In this document: one piece after another, positions 8,370-16,244 of the stretch
Layout of the letters: every line of letters starts with the position of its first letter
How positions within the stretch are numbered: the stretch's first letter is position 1
From: DTCV01 sp964641155
GTDB lineage: Archaea > Thermoproteota > Thermoprotei_A > Sulfolobales > NBVN01
Direction of reading: 5' to 3'
Length of the DNA stretch: 64,000 nt
Assembly: GCA_964641155.1 (NCBI GenBank)
Contig: CAZXJO010000001.1
Location: 62,001-126,000, forward strand
The notes under the pieces: generated by a model
Databases searched by the model: none
What the model was told of the DNA's origin: nothing
What the model saw: the letters and a program-made list of their open reading frames with translations, nothing else
Position numbers and translations under genes: made by a program

Positions 8370-8899
8370 AGGTCTACGTGCTTAGGTTGGGTCACAGGCC
8401 GGTGAGGGATAAGAGGATCACAACACATGTGGCGTTGACGGCAAGGGCTTTCGGTGCAAGCGGTTTTGTACTAGCTGAAACTAATGATGAAACCGTTGTT
8501 AGGTCTGTTGAGAAGGTACGTAGCATTTGGGGCGGTGCTGACTTCAAAATAATGAGTGGGGTGGACCCCATCTCATACATTAACGAGTGGAAAAGTAATG
8601 GGGGCTTAGTGGTTCACTTAACTATGTACGGCATCCACGTGGATGAGGTTATCAGTCGATTGAGGTCCTCAGGTAAGGATCTGCTGGTGGTTGTGGGGGC
8701 TGAGAAAGTGCCCGGCATCATATACGAGTTAGCCGATTACAATATAGCCATAGGGCATCAACCCCATTCTGAAGTTGGGGCGTTGGCTGTATTCCTAGAC
8801 AGATTATTTGAGGGTAGGGAATTACACTTTATTTACTCCGATGCTAAGATACGTATAGTGCCTAGTGAAAAAGGTAAGGTGGTGGTGCGGTGTGGTTGA
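8366..8899 (+). CDS. trm56: tRNA (cytidine-56-2'-O)-methyltransferase
   Basis: This SPOUT-family enzyme methylates the ribose of C56 in the T loop of archaeal tRNAs. The 177 residues start VYVLRLGHRPVRDKRITTH, which is the archaeal Trm56 signature, and continue through HLTMYG near residue 90, VVGAEKVPGIIYELAD near 110 and the knot region IGHQPHSEVGALAVFLDR. The ATG at 8366 overlaps the hflX stop by four bases. Presence of trm56 is informative: some Thermoproteales lack it and use a guide RNA for the same position. The stop overlaps the TFE start by eight bases. Confidence 0.93.
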   Translation: MKVYVLRLGHRPVRDKRITTHVALTARAFGASGFVLAETNDETVVRSVEKVRSIWGGADFKIMSGVDPISYINEWKSNGGLVVHLTMYGIHVDEVISRLRSSGKDLLVVVGAEKVPGIIYELADYNIAIGHQPHSEVGALAVFLDRLFEGRELHFIYSDAKIRIVPSEKGKVVVRCG

Positions 8900-9419
8900 G
8901 GAATTGAAGGACCTACTAGAATTCGTCAAGATGTTTTGCGGTGAGCTATGCTGCGATGTGTTTAAGATCTTGGTTAGGGACTCCTCCGAATTCGTAGATG
9001 AGGAACTAGCCTCCGAGATGGGCATCAGCGTTAACGAGGTGAGGAAGGCCCTCTACGACTTGCAGGCCCTAGGGGTAGTGACTTACCGTAGGGAAAAGGA
9101 TGAGAATGACGGAAAGTTCGTCTATTACTGGTACGCTGACATCGAACACTTGAATCAACTACTCCTACGTAGGAAGAGAACCGTTTTGAGGAGGCTTGAA
9201 GACAGGCTTAAGTTGGAGGAAGAGAACTCCTTCTACGTGTGCTTCCGGGACGACATAAGGCTACCCTTCGATGAGGCTTTAGAGAACGAGTTCAGATGTC
9301 CTAGATGTAACGCACCTCTGGAATTCACTGAAAACCACGAAATCAAGAAAAGACTTAGAGAACTGATCCTCTGCCTTCAAGAGGAAATATTTAATGAGGA
9401 GAGGTCCCTCACTCGTTGA
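8892..9419 (+). CDS. tfe: Transcription factor E alpha subunit, degenerate zinc ribbon
   Basis: TFE helps TBP and TFB open promoters for archaeal RNA polymerase. The N-terminal winged helix is clear (a FVDEELASEMGISVNEVRKA block near residue 36 and LGVVTYRREKDENDGKFVYYW near 65), followed by a basic helix RRKRTVLRRLEDRLKLEEEN. The C-terminal zinc ribbon keeps its second pair (CPRC near 141), but the first knuckle reads YVCFRDD where relatives have CxxC, so only three of four cysteines remain. I chose GTG at 8892 (MVEELKDLLEF); longer starts reach 8865. It overlaps trm56 by 8 bases and the downstream methyltransferase by 26 bases. Confidence 0.88.
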   Translation: MVEELKDLLEFVKMFCGELCCDVFKILVRDSSEFVDEELASEMGISVNEVRKALYDLQALGVVTYRREKDENDGKFVYYWYADIEHLNQLLLRRKRTVLRRLEDRLKLEEENSFYVCFRDDIRLPFDEALENEFRCPRCNAPLEFTENHEIKKRLRELILCLQEEIFNEERSLTR

Positions 9420-10359
9420 CCTGTTCAGCGGTGCGGGAGGTTTTGGCAGGGGCTTTCTGGACTTAGGGTTTAACATCTTACTCGCCGTGGATGTGAATAG
9501 GGCGGCTGCAAGGAGTTATAAGGCGAACATCCCCACCGCAACAGTTCTATGTGAAGATTTGAGGGATCTCTCATGCGATGACTTAAGGTACATGATTGGG
9601 GGAGCTGAGGTCGATGTGGTTATAGGTAGCCCGCCATGCGAACCCTTCACGGCGGCTAATAAGGCCCGTATGAAGGAACCCCTCGACAGGCTTTATGGAG
9701 ACCTCGAAGGTTCGTTGGTCCTAACATACATAGGGTTCGTTGGATGCCTTAAACCTAAGGTATTCGTGATGGAGAACGTCCCGGCAATACTTGAAGATGG
9801 TTTAAGGTCCGCGCTGAGTGATGAGATAAGGTCCGCGGGCTATAAGGCCTACTTCAATGTTCTAAGGGCTGAGAGGTACGGCAACCCGTCGAGGAGGACC
9901 AGGGTCTTCATCTCGAACATTCCTTTGAAGCCTAAACCGGTTGAGTCGGTTGTGACGGTCTTAAACGCGATTAAAGACTTGCCGGAGCCGTCGGAAGACC
10001 CGGAGATACCTAACCATGAACCGCCCCCTAACTTCAGCTACAGGAAGCTTAGGAGGGTTGCAAGACTTAGGTGGGGGTCCGGCCTAATCATGTATGAAGG
10101 AGCTGAGAAACTCATACCTAACCTAATTAAGTTAGATCCCCACAAACCCTCCCCTACGGTCCTAGGTGCTTCGAGGTTCATCCACCCGTTTGAGCTAAGG
10201 TTACTGACTGTCCGGGAACAGGCTAGGCTGATGAGTTTTCCGGACGACCACGTGTTCCTAGGAAGTAGGGACGAACAGTACAATCAGGTTGGGGAGGCCG
10301 TGCCGTACATCCTCTCTAAGGCGCTGGCGGAGGAGGTGCTTAGGTTCCTGAGTACTTAA
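9394..10359 (+). CDS. C5-cytosine methyltransferase (Dcm/DNMT type), orphan
   Basis: A 321-residue m5C methyltransferase. Motif I is DLFSGAGGFGRGF (residues 9-21), the catalytic loop motif IV is GSPPCEPFT near 86, motif VI is MENVP near 122, motif VIII is NPSRRTRVFI near 164, and motif X reads QVGEAVPYI near 303. It transfers methyl from SAM to cytosine C5 through the Cys of PPC. The motif IV flank (SPPCEPFT rather than GPPCQxFS) and motif X (GEAVP rather than GNAVP) are atypical. No restriction endonuclease lies nearby. It starts inside the TFE gene (26-base overlap), so it belongs to the information-processing operon. The substrate could be DNA or RNA. Confidence 0.85.
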   Translation: MRRGPSLVDLFSGAGGFGRGFLDLGFNILLAVDVNRAAARSYKANIPTATVLCEDLRDLSCDDLRYMIGGAEVDVVIGSPPCEPFTAANKARMKEPLDRLYGDLEGSLVLTYIGFVGCLKPKVFVMENVPAILEDGLRSALSDEIRSAGYKAYFNVLRAERYGNPSRRTRVFISNIPLKPKPVESVVTVLNAIKDLPEPSEDPEIPNHEPPPNFSYRKLRRVARLRWGSGLIMYEGAEKLIPNLIKLDPHKPSPTVLGASRFIHPFELRLLTVREQARLMSFPDDHVFLGSRDEQYNQVGEAVPYILSKALAEEVLRFLST

Positions 10360-10415
10360 GTCTGCAAGGAATACACAATTTTAAAGCCCCTAAACTAGTT
10401 AGCAACGGTGCCTCA

Positions 10416-10898
10416 ATGGTTAAGGGTCTCATCGTGGTAGCTAACAACGCATCAAGCCCTCAAAAACTGGTGGACGTCGCTAAGGTGGTCTACAACTTCG
10501 AGTACCCTGACCTAGTAAGCGCTCTGGTCGTCACAAAACCTGTCGGTACTGCAGCACAGGTGGGCGTCCCAGAAATCAGTAAGTTAGCTTATAAGCTGGG
10601 TAAGCCGCTGATAGTACTTCCGTCGATTAGTGAAGCAGTTGAACTCCTGAAACCTAGTAAGATATACCTGATTTGTAAAAGTGATGATTACCAACCGCTT
10701 GAAGCTGTTGATATCGTAGATAACTCTATGTTAGTAGTCTCATGCAGTGAAACAGGATTCATCAGAAGTGAACTTGCCTTAGGAACCCATGTCTTCCCAA
10801 AACACTTTAACTCAGGTATAGGACCGGCGGCTGAAGTAGCCCTCACGCTGTACTCAATAGCCCTTAGGAACTCCCAACATCGACATCAAGTACTTTAA
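10416..10898 (+). CDS. Archaeal SPOUT/RecB-annotated conserved protein (COG4080-like)
   Basis: The 160-residue protein resembles a conserved archaeal family variously annotated as a SpoU-type methylase or RecB-family nuclease. Recognisable blocks are the N-terminal VANNASSPQKLVDVAKVVY, VVTKPVGTAAQVGVPEISKLAYKLGKPLIVLPS near residue 40, and SELALGTHVFP near 118. The C-terminal GIGPAAEVALTLYSIAL helix resembles the cofactor-side helix of SPOUT knots. Its biochemical role is not established as far as I know. A TATA-like AATTTTAAAG near 10377 precedes the ATG at 10416. Its stop overlaps the convergent trmJ gene by four bases. Confidence 0.65.
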   Translation: MVKGLIVVANNASSPQKLVDVAKVVYNFEYPDLVSALVVTKPVGTAAQVGVPEISKLAYKLGKPLIVLPSISEAVELLKPSKIYLICKSDDYQPLEAVDIVDNSMLVVSCSETGFIRSELALGTHVFPKHFNSGIGPAAEVALTLYSIALRNSQHRHQVL

Positions 10899-11641
10899 CC
10901 GCTGACCAGTTCGGTTCCTTCAGGACCGTCTACAACTGATGATTCGCCGCGCCGTTTAATGGTGTGGTAAACACATTTGAAAAATCTGTAAAGGACTTTA
11001 CCCTCAGCCTTCGTGAGTAATGCCTTGCTCAGAACATGCCTTAAAACTACTTCAACATCGGACCTATTTAGGCCTAGGTCTGCGGCCACCTCCCCAGCAT
11101 AATTAATGATGTAGTTTAAGTGTTCCTTACTGGTTAAGCTCCCATATACAGGACGTTGCAGTGCTTTAGAGCTGAGTAATTCGTAAAGCACTATAGCGAC
11201 AGCGTGTGAGAGGTTAAATACTTTGTACTCACTCCCCACGTCCACACTCATGACTAGGTCGCATTCTCTTAACTCGTTCCTCGTCAGTCCAACACTTTCA
11301 CGTCCGAACACCAACGCCACTAGATCATAGTTAGACGCTATAGTGGCCAAGTGTTTAAGGCTTATCGATTGGCGAACAATATCTGAGTCAACGTCGTAGT
11401 GGGAGGTGGTGCATACGGAGAGGTCTGACCCCTTAAGGCATTCACCTAAGGAGCTGACAATCCTAACCTCCTTGGCCAGGTCTGACCCCTTAGCCGCGAA
11501 GTTCAGGACCTCCTCATCAGTCACATTGAATTTAGGGTTCACAACGCATATATCGTTTACTTCAAAGTTCTTCGCAAGCCTCAATATGAATCCCATGTTC
11601 ACCCTACCCTCAGGTTCAACTAAGACCAGCCTTAACCTCAT
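10895..11641 (-). CDS. trmJ: TrmJ-like tRNA 2'-O-methyltransferase (SPOUT)
   Basis: The 248-residue protein carries the SPOUT knot of the TrmH/TrmJ family: motif 1 VEPEGRVNMGFILRLAKNF (residues 8-26), motif 2 LVALVFGRESVGLTRNEL near 107, and motif 3 YKVFNLSHAVAIVLYEL near 138. TrmJ methylates the ribose at position 32 of the tRNA anticodon loop. The C-terminal region (about 160-248) forms the helical extension typical of TrmJ. It is the last gene of the minus-strand operon beginning with aIF5A; the KsgA gene often found after DUF655 in archaea is replaced here by trmJ. Confidence 0.82.
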   Translation of the reverse strand: MRLRLVLVEPEGRVNMGFILRLAKNFEVNDICVVNPKFNVTDEEVLNFAAKGSDLAKEVRIVSSLGECLKGSDLSVCTTSHYDVDSDIVRQSISLKHLATIASNYDLVALVFGRESVGLTRNELRECDLVMSVDVGSEYKVFNLSHAVAIVLYELLSSKALQRPVYGSLTSKEHLNYIINYAGEVAADLGLNRSDVEVVLRHVLSKALLTKAEGKVLYRFFKCVYHTIKRRGESSVVDGPEGTELVSG

Positions 11642-11663
11642 CCCACATACCCGCAGGCCTAAC

Positions 11664-12332
11664 TCACGTGATCATGTATTTATCGTACAACTTCCTCAGG
11701 TAGTTTATGTACATGACACCTCCAACATCTGGAGGAGGTTCCAAGAACAGGTAGTACCTATCGCGTCCCTGTATCTCTATCAGTATCCTGTCCACAATTA
11801 GTTTGGCCGGGTCGACTATTTTCGTTCGTTGCTGTAAATCCTCGAAGGACTCGAAGTGTTTCTTCTTCCTTTCCTCGAGTATTAACCACATGGACTTCTT
11901 TCCAATGCCCGGCAGTAGCTCAAGGGAGTGGAGCTTCAGCGTGACGGGCTCTGCGACGTTGAAGAAGTCTACGAACACCCACTCCTTATCCATGATTATC
12001 TTCCTAATTGCTTCTGGGAGGAAGCTCTTAGCCACTGAAGTCAGGTCGTTGTACGTCACGGTACCGTCCCACACGTAATCTACCTTATCCCTCAACTCCT
12101 TCTTAGAGAAGCTCACTAAAACCCTCTCACCCTGCGTTAAGTATACCCTAGGCTTGGGATGGAACTCCAACAGCGTGAAGTACTTATCACCTATGGCCTG
12201 CGCTATCGGTTTAACCCTATGAGATGGGTGATGGATATCTACAGGATTTCCATTAGGTAGAAAATCGAGTACTATTGCGTACTCCTCCTTAAACACCCTC
12301 CTACTAACGTCTCTGGGTTTGTGCGAGCTCAA
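11664..12332 (-). CDS. DUF655 predicted nucleic-acid-binding protein
   Basis: The 222-residue protein belongs to the archaeal DUF655 family (COG1491). An N-terminal OB-fold-like half starts EEYAIVLDFLPNGNPVD, and a C-terminal half has a helix-hairpin-helix motif LLPGIGKKSMWLILEER near residue 138. The family is found beside L21e and RNA polymerase subunit Rpo4 in many archaea, as here, and is thought to bind RNA in ribosome or tRNA maturation. No enzyme activity is known to me. It sits 15 bases after rpoF and 22 bases before trmJ in the same operon. Confidence 0.85.
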   Translation of the reverse strand: MSSHKPRDVSRRVFKEEYAIVLDFLPNGNPVDIHHPSHRVKPIAQAIGDKYFTLLEFHPKPRVYLTQGERVLVSFSKKELRDKVDYVWDGTVTYNDLTSVAKSFLPEAIRKIIMDKEWVFVDFFNVAEPVTLKLHSLELLPGIGKKSMWLILEERKKKHFESFEDLQQRTKIVDPAKLIVDRILIEIQGRDRYYLFLEPPPDVGGVMYINYLRKLYDKYMIT

Positions 12333-12347
12333 AACAATAACACCGAA

Positions 12348-12686
12348 CTAATCCTTAGTTCGTTGCCGGCAACATCCACTTAAAATCTCTAAAATCCTCT
12401 CAAGTTCTTCAGACTCGAAGACCTTGCTCTCAAAGTTAAGTAAAACCCTGACCTCATCCACAGAACCTGGACAATTATTAACTAACATCACGGCGGTGAC
12501 TTCTTTCAAGCCCAGCTTGACTAACTCCTCAACAACTTCACCGCCGTTAACACATCTAACCATCTTAGAGGCGTACTCGTAAACCCTTGAAACCATGTGG
12601 CTGAACTCCTCTCCAGAGCTCATTAAATTCTTGAGGAGTTCCGCTACCTCAGAATACGTTAGGTGCCTATACGAAAGTAATTCCAT
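12348..12686 (-). CDS. rpoF: RNA polymerase subunit Rpo4 (RpoF)
   Basis: The 112-residue protein fits archaeal Rpo4/Rpb4, which with Rpo7 forms the polymerase stalk that binds nascent RNA and helps open complexes. The tell-tale N-terminal block YRHLTYSEVAELLKNL, the central helices and the C-terminal HRDC-like ending (SEELERILEILSGC) match the family. It follows the L21e gene by 11 bases, the conserved archaeal gene pair, and precedes DUF655. Confidence 0.85.
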   Translation of the reverse strand: MELLSYRHLTYSEVAELLKNLMSSGEEFSHMVSRVYEYASKMVRCVNGGEVVEELVKLGLKEVTAVMLVNNCPGSVDEVRVLLNFESKVFESEELERILEILSGCCRQRTKD

Positions 12687-12697
12687 ACCGGACCCTG

Positions 12698-13000
12698 CTA
12701 GGAAGGCTTATGAGGCCTTAAATGCTCTGGCATCACGTAGAGTAACTTCCTCTTATCACCTAAGAAAACCTCAACGGCATATGCCCTGCCACGCCTCCCG
12801 ACAACAGTCCCTACCTTACCGTAATACCTCCTATGGGGCATGCCGAAATGTATCGCTGGATTAGGTACTATACAGACCTTACCCCCCACACTATACTCTA
12901 TCATGAGCATGCTTAGGGGTGGCACACTACCCCTCTCCCTCACACTCTTCTTCAATATGTTCCTTGTTTTACGTCTGAGACCCTGAGATGCTTTGACCAT
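12698..13000 (-). CDS. rpl21e: Large ribosomal subunit protein eL21 (L21e)
   Basis: A basic protein of about 100 residues starting MVKASQGLRRKTRNIL, the typical archaeal L21e N-terminus. It continues with an SVGGKVCIVPNPAIHFGMPH block (near residue 38) and YYGKVGTVVGRRGRAYAV near 60. It is a structural protein of the large ribosomal subunit. I chose the ATG at 12998-13000; an in-frame TTG lies at 13012. It follows pus10 in the minus-strand operon and leads the L21e-Rpo4-DUF655 block. Confidence 0.93.
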   Translation of the reverse strand: MVKASQGLRRKTRNILKKSVRERGSVPPLSMLMIEYSVGGKVCIVPNPAIHFGMPHRRYYGKVGTVVGRRGRAYAVEVFLGDKRKLLYVMPEHLRPHKPS

Positions 13001-13065
13001 TGCTGTCACCAACTAACCAAGTATTTTCTACATTTAAAATTTATATAGGTTCCTATGCTGGAGGC

Positions 13066-14349
13066 TCAGTAAAGGATGTCAACGACATCAATCTCTAAAA
13101 CATCTAACTCCGTGCCCAACACCTCTGCGATGCTTGGAGATGTCCTACCACCATCTCCATGGACAAACTCCCTAACATACATGTCCCCATCACACATTAC
13201 CAACATCTCCAGGAGGTGCCCGCCGAGCACCCTTGACTTAACTCCGTAAACCTTCCTCATATGTGTTGAGTTCCCCCTCCTCCCTAAAGCCCTTGTAGGG
13301 GTTCTCTGCTCTACGACCCTATTAGAAAACTCACGTGCTAGGACTTCAGCTGAATCACTGCCTAGGGGGTTCTTTGAAAGTGTAAGGACCCTGTAAACCT
13401 TCACTGACTTCTTAGACTTAACCTCCCTCAAGTGCTTCCGGTCGACGAATTTGTCAAGGAACACGAACAGTAGGTCATTACGCGTTATTGCTTTACCTAA
13501 CTCCTCAACCCTCGCCGTCTTATCCTTAACGTTCTTAAACTCCAGAACTAACGGCCTACCATTACCTAAAATCCTAACATCCACGTCCTCACGGCCAACC
13601 GAATGTATCTGAAACGCTTCAGCTCCTAATAACCTAGCAACCGGCTCAACCACGTCCTCCACCGCTAGCGGGCGCCTTCTGATCCCGTCCTTAGAAACCC
13701 ATCTAACCTGGGATATGTTCCTACCTAACTTAACGTACCTGCACAGTATATAGGTAGGTGTTGTAACTACCTTCACCTCCAAGGCATCTAAGTCCACTAA
13801 CACTGATGCGTCGGGGTGCTTGAACTCCGGTTCAAGACCTGTCAACGCCTTAACCTTCTTACCTAACTCCCTCTTCAACTCCCTTCGAATGCTTTCCCAT
13901 GAGTCTAAGTTAAATTCCGAAATTATGTCGAGCTCCCTCCTCTCCATCTCGGACCCTTTGCGGATGCTGATGACGAAGTTCCTAACCCTAAACCTGCTCA
14001 ACTCCGAAACCGCCTCCTCCGCAAGCCTGCTGATCATCCATTCAACCTCACCAGAACATACGTAACACTTCCTCCTAGCCGGCACAGTGCCTAAGTACCT
14101 ACTGATGAGTTGCGGCATAACCCCGACGTTGTCTGAGACCTCCCTCAACATGTTTAAGTTCGCTATGTTTGCTGAGACAAGCCTGTGTAACTCCATTAGG
14201 AGTAAGGTCTTTATGGCGTTGCCCCTAGTTATATTGCTTAACCCCAAGCCGTACTTAGCGAACAACCTACCCAAACACCTACTACATAGGGGGTACCTAC
14301 GCAGGATCTCAGCAGACTTAGACAGTATATTACAGTCTAAGGGGCTCAT
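13066..14349 (-). CDS. pus10: tRNA pseudouridine synthase Pus10
   Basis: Pus10 makes pseudouridine at tRNA positions 54 and 55 in archaea. The 427-residue protein has the N-terminal zinc-binding half (CSRCLGRLF near residue 22 and CYVCSGE near 94), a THUMP-like segment, and the catalytic half with GREDVDVRILGNGRPLVLEF near 252, which contains the expected catalytic aspartate context. The C-terminal RTPTRALGRR and EVLGTELDVLEIDV blocks are typical. Its start overlaps the SRP54 stop by four bases (ATGA type), so it is translated with srp54. Confidence 0.92.
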   Translation of the reverse strand: MSPLDCNILSKSAEILRRYPLCSRCLGRLFAKYGLGLSNITRGNAIKTLLLMELHRLVSANIANLNMLREVSDNVGVMPQLISRYLGTVPARRKCYVCSGEVEWMISRLAEEAVSELSRFRVRNFVISIRKGSEMERRELDIISEFNLDSWESIRRELKRELGKKVKALTGLEPEFKHPDASVLVDLDALEVKVVTTPTYILCRYVKLGRNISQVRWVSKDGIRRRPLAVEDVVEPVARLLGAEAFQIHSVGREDVDVRILGNGRPLVLEFKNVKDKTARVEELGKAITRNDLLFVFLDKFVDRKHLREVKSKKSVKVYRVLTLSKNPLGSDSAEVLAREFSNRVVEQRTPTRALGRRGNSTHMRKVYGVKSRVLGGHLLEMLVMCDGDMYVREFVHGDGGRTSPSIAEVLGTELDVLEIDVVDILY

Positions 14350-15704
14350 ACCCTTAATCCTTCAGTCCCTAACCTGCTTAGAAGACCTCTCCTCCTCCTT
14401 AAATCCTTAATCAAACGCTTTAGCTGTTCGTAGTACTTTATGAGCTCCTCCACATCACTCACCGAAGTTCCGGACCCCATCGCAATTCTCCTCATCCTCC
14501 TCCTATCAATTATTGAGGGGTTATCCAACTCCTCGTAGGTCATGGATTCAATGATGCTCATCCACTTCTTAATCTTATCCTCAGAAAGCCTTATCTGATC
14601 ATCCGATAAAGTCGAAAGGAGGGACAAACCTGGTATCATTTCTAAGACCTTCCTCAGGGGACCTAACTTCCTCAGAGACTGGAGCTGCAGGTATATATCC
14701 CTTAAACCGATCTTACCGGTAGTCACCATTCTCTCAATACGTTTCTCAACCTCCTTACTCTCCTCTAACACCTCAAACTTCTTGAGAAGTGCTTCGATGT
14801 CACCTAAACCCAGTAACCTACCTACGAACTTCCTAGCGTTGAACGCCTCGATGTCTTCTAACTTCTCACCGTCGCATACGAACTTAATCCTAGCGCCCGT
14901 AGCCGCAACCGCCGAGAGTGCGCCGCCACCCTTAGCGGTGCCGTCTAACTTAGTCACTACTATGGAGCCTATGGGCGTGTATTCATGAAACCTCCGAGCC
15001 AGGTCATAAGCCTTCTGACCCATGTACGCATCGACGACCAGTAAGACCTCGTCAGGTCTTATAGCTCCTGCCAGATCCCTCATTTCCTCGAGGAGTTTCT
15101 CCTCACTCCCGTAGCCATGCCTGCCCGCAGTATCCACTATGATTACGTTACATTTTAACTCGTTAACGAGTTTTGAGATACCCTCCTTAGCAATCGCTAC
15201 TGGGTTACTACCACTCCTGTCCCCGTAGAAGGGTACTCCAACACTCTCTCCTAACTGCTTCAGTTGGTCGTAGGCGGCGGGCCTATACGTATCAGTAGTT
15301 ATCAGTCCAGGCCTGTAGCCTAACCTCTTATAGTATAAAGCTAGTTTACCAGCTGTGGTTGTCTTACCTGAGCCCTGGACGCCTACTAACATGATCGTGT
15401 AGGGTATCTTACTCGGAACTGCCTGTGCTTCCCCCTCACCACCGAACAAATCAACGAATTTATCGTAAACTATCTTGATGAACCACTCCCGCCTCAGCAC
15501 ACCTGGCGGCGGCTCGGATTTAAGGGCTGCCTCACGGATCTCCTTAGTGAACTCGAACACTAGCTTAACGTTCACATCAGCCTTAATTAAAACCTTCTGA
15601 AGCTCTTTAACAAATTCCTCAACAGCCCTCTCATATGACTCGCTACCCTTCAGGAAGGACGTAACTAAATTCCTAACTGCCTCTAAGCCTTTCATCAAAT
15701 TCAC
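14346..15704 (-). CDS. srp54: Signal recognition particle GTPase SRP54
   Basis: SRP54 targets ribosomes making membrane and secreted proteins to the membrane together with 7S RNA. The 452 residues show the N domain, then the G domain: GVQGSGKTTTAGKLA near 106, DTYRPAAYDQLKQLG near 137, DTAGRHGYG near 188 and TKLDGTAKGGGALS near 247. The C-terminal M domain begins near 300 and contains the RNA-binding RRMRRIAMGSGTS motif near 406. It overlaps the aIF5A stop and the pus10 start by four bases each, giving a tightly coupled aIF5A-srp54-pus10 unit. Confidence 0.96.
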   Translation of the reverse strand: MNLMKGLEAVRNLVTSFLKGSESYERAVEEFVKELQKVLIKADVNVKLVFEFTKEIREAALKSEPPPGVLRREWFIKIVYDKFVDLFGGEGEAQAVPSKIPYTIMLVGVQGSGKTTTAGKLALYYKRLGYRPGLITTDTYRPAAYDQLKQLGESVGVPFYGDRSGSNPVAIAKEGISKLVNELKCNVIIVDTAGRHGYGSEEKLLEEMRDLAGAIRPDEVLLVVDAYMGQKAYDLARRFHEYTPIGSIVVTKLDGTAKGGGALSAVAATGARIKFVCDGEKLEDIEAFNARKFVGRLLGLGDIEALLKKFEVLEESKEVEKRIERMVTTGKIGLRDIYLQLQSLRKLGPLRKVLEMIPGLSLLSTLSDDQIRLSEDKIKKWMSIIESMTYEELDNPSIIDRRRMRRIAMGSGTSVSDVEELIKYYEQLKRLIKDLRRRRGLLSRLGTEGLRV

Positions 15705-16093
15705 TTAGTCCTCATTATCTTCCTCCTACCCATGATGACCCAGTATTCTACCTCAACGCCTGGAACTAACTTACCGGCTAAATCGCCTGTAGGTAGCTCG
15801 GCCTCAAACGTCTCATAAGTCTCTAAATCCATCAACTGTACCGCATCACCCGTAGTCGCTATTACTTGGGCGGACCTCTTATCGATTATAGGTACCTCAA
15901 CCCTCTGATCTACTGGGGCAACCACGGTCTTCTTATCACCTGTGAACAGACCTATAGCGACTACGTGTGCCTTAGCGCTTCCATGCTTACCGGTCTTAGC
16001 CCTACTAACCTCCACTATGCGGCAAGGTTCTCCATCAATTACTATGAAGCTCCCCTCACGTAGATCGCCTAGTTCAGCATATGTAGTACTCAT
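15701..16093 (-). CDS. eif5A: Translation factor aIF5A
   Basis: The 130-residue protein is archaeal IF5A, which rescues ribosomes stalled at proline-rich peptides. The modified lysine lies in the loop SRAKTGKHGSAKAH (residues 35-48), where hypusine or deoxyhypusine is made; a deoxyhypusine synthase gene sits at 44971-45900 in this window. The C-terminal OB fold ends WVIMGRRKIMRTK. I chose the ATG at 16091-16093, which has GGAGGG upstream; a GTG at 16102 is in frame. It is first in the minus-strand operon. Confidence 0.95.
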   Translation of the reverse strand: MSTTYAELGDLREGSFIVIDGEPCRIVEVSRAKTGKHGSAKAHVVAIGLFTGDKKTVVAPVDQRVEVPIIDKRSAQVIATTGDAVQLMDLETYETFEAELPTGDLAGKLVPGVEVEYWVIMGRRKIMRTK

Positions 16094-16244
16094 TACCCAC
16101 ACCCTCCATACTATTTCCTTAGGAGTCTTTTAAAATTCTTCCGCATCGTTTGAACACGCGAGGATTAGCTCAAGGAGGTGTGAGCAATACTCGTTATATA
16201 TAAAGTTTTAATGCCTTGTTACTCAATTTATCTAGGTTACATGT

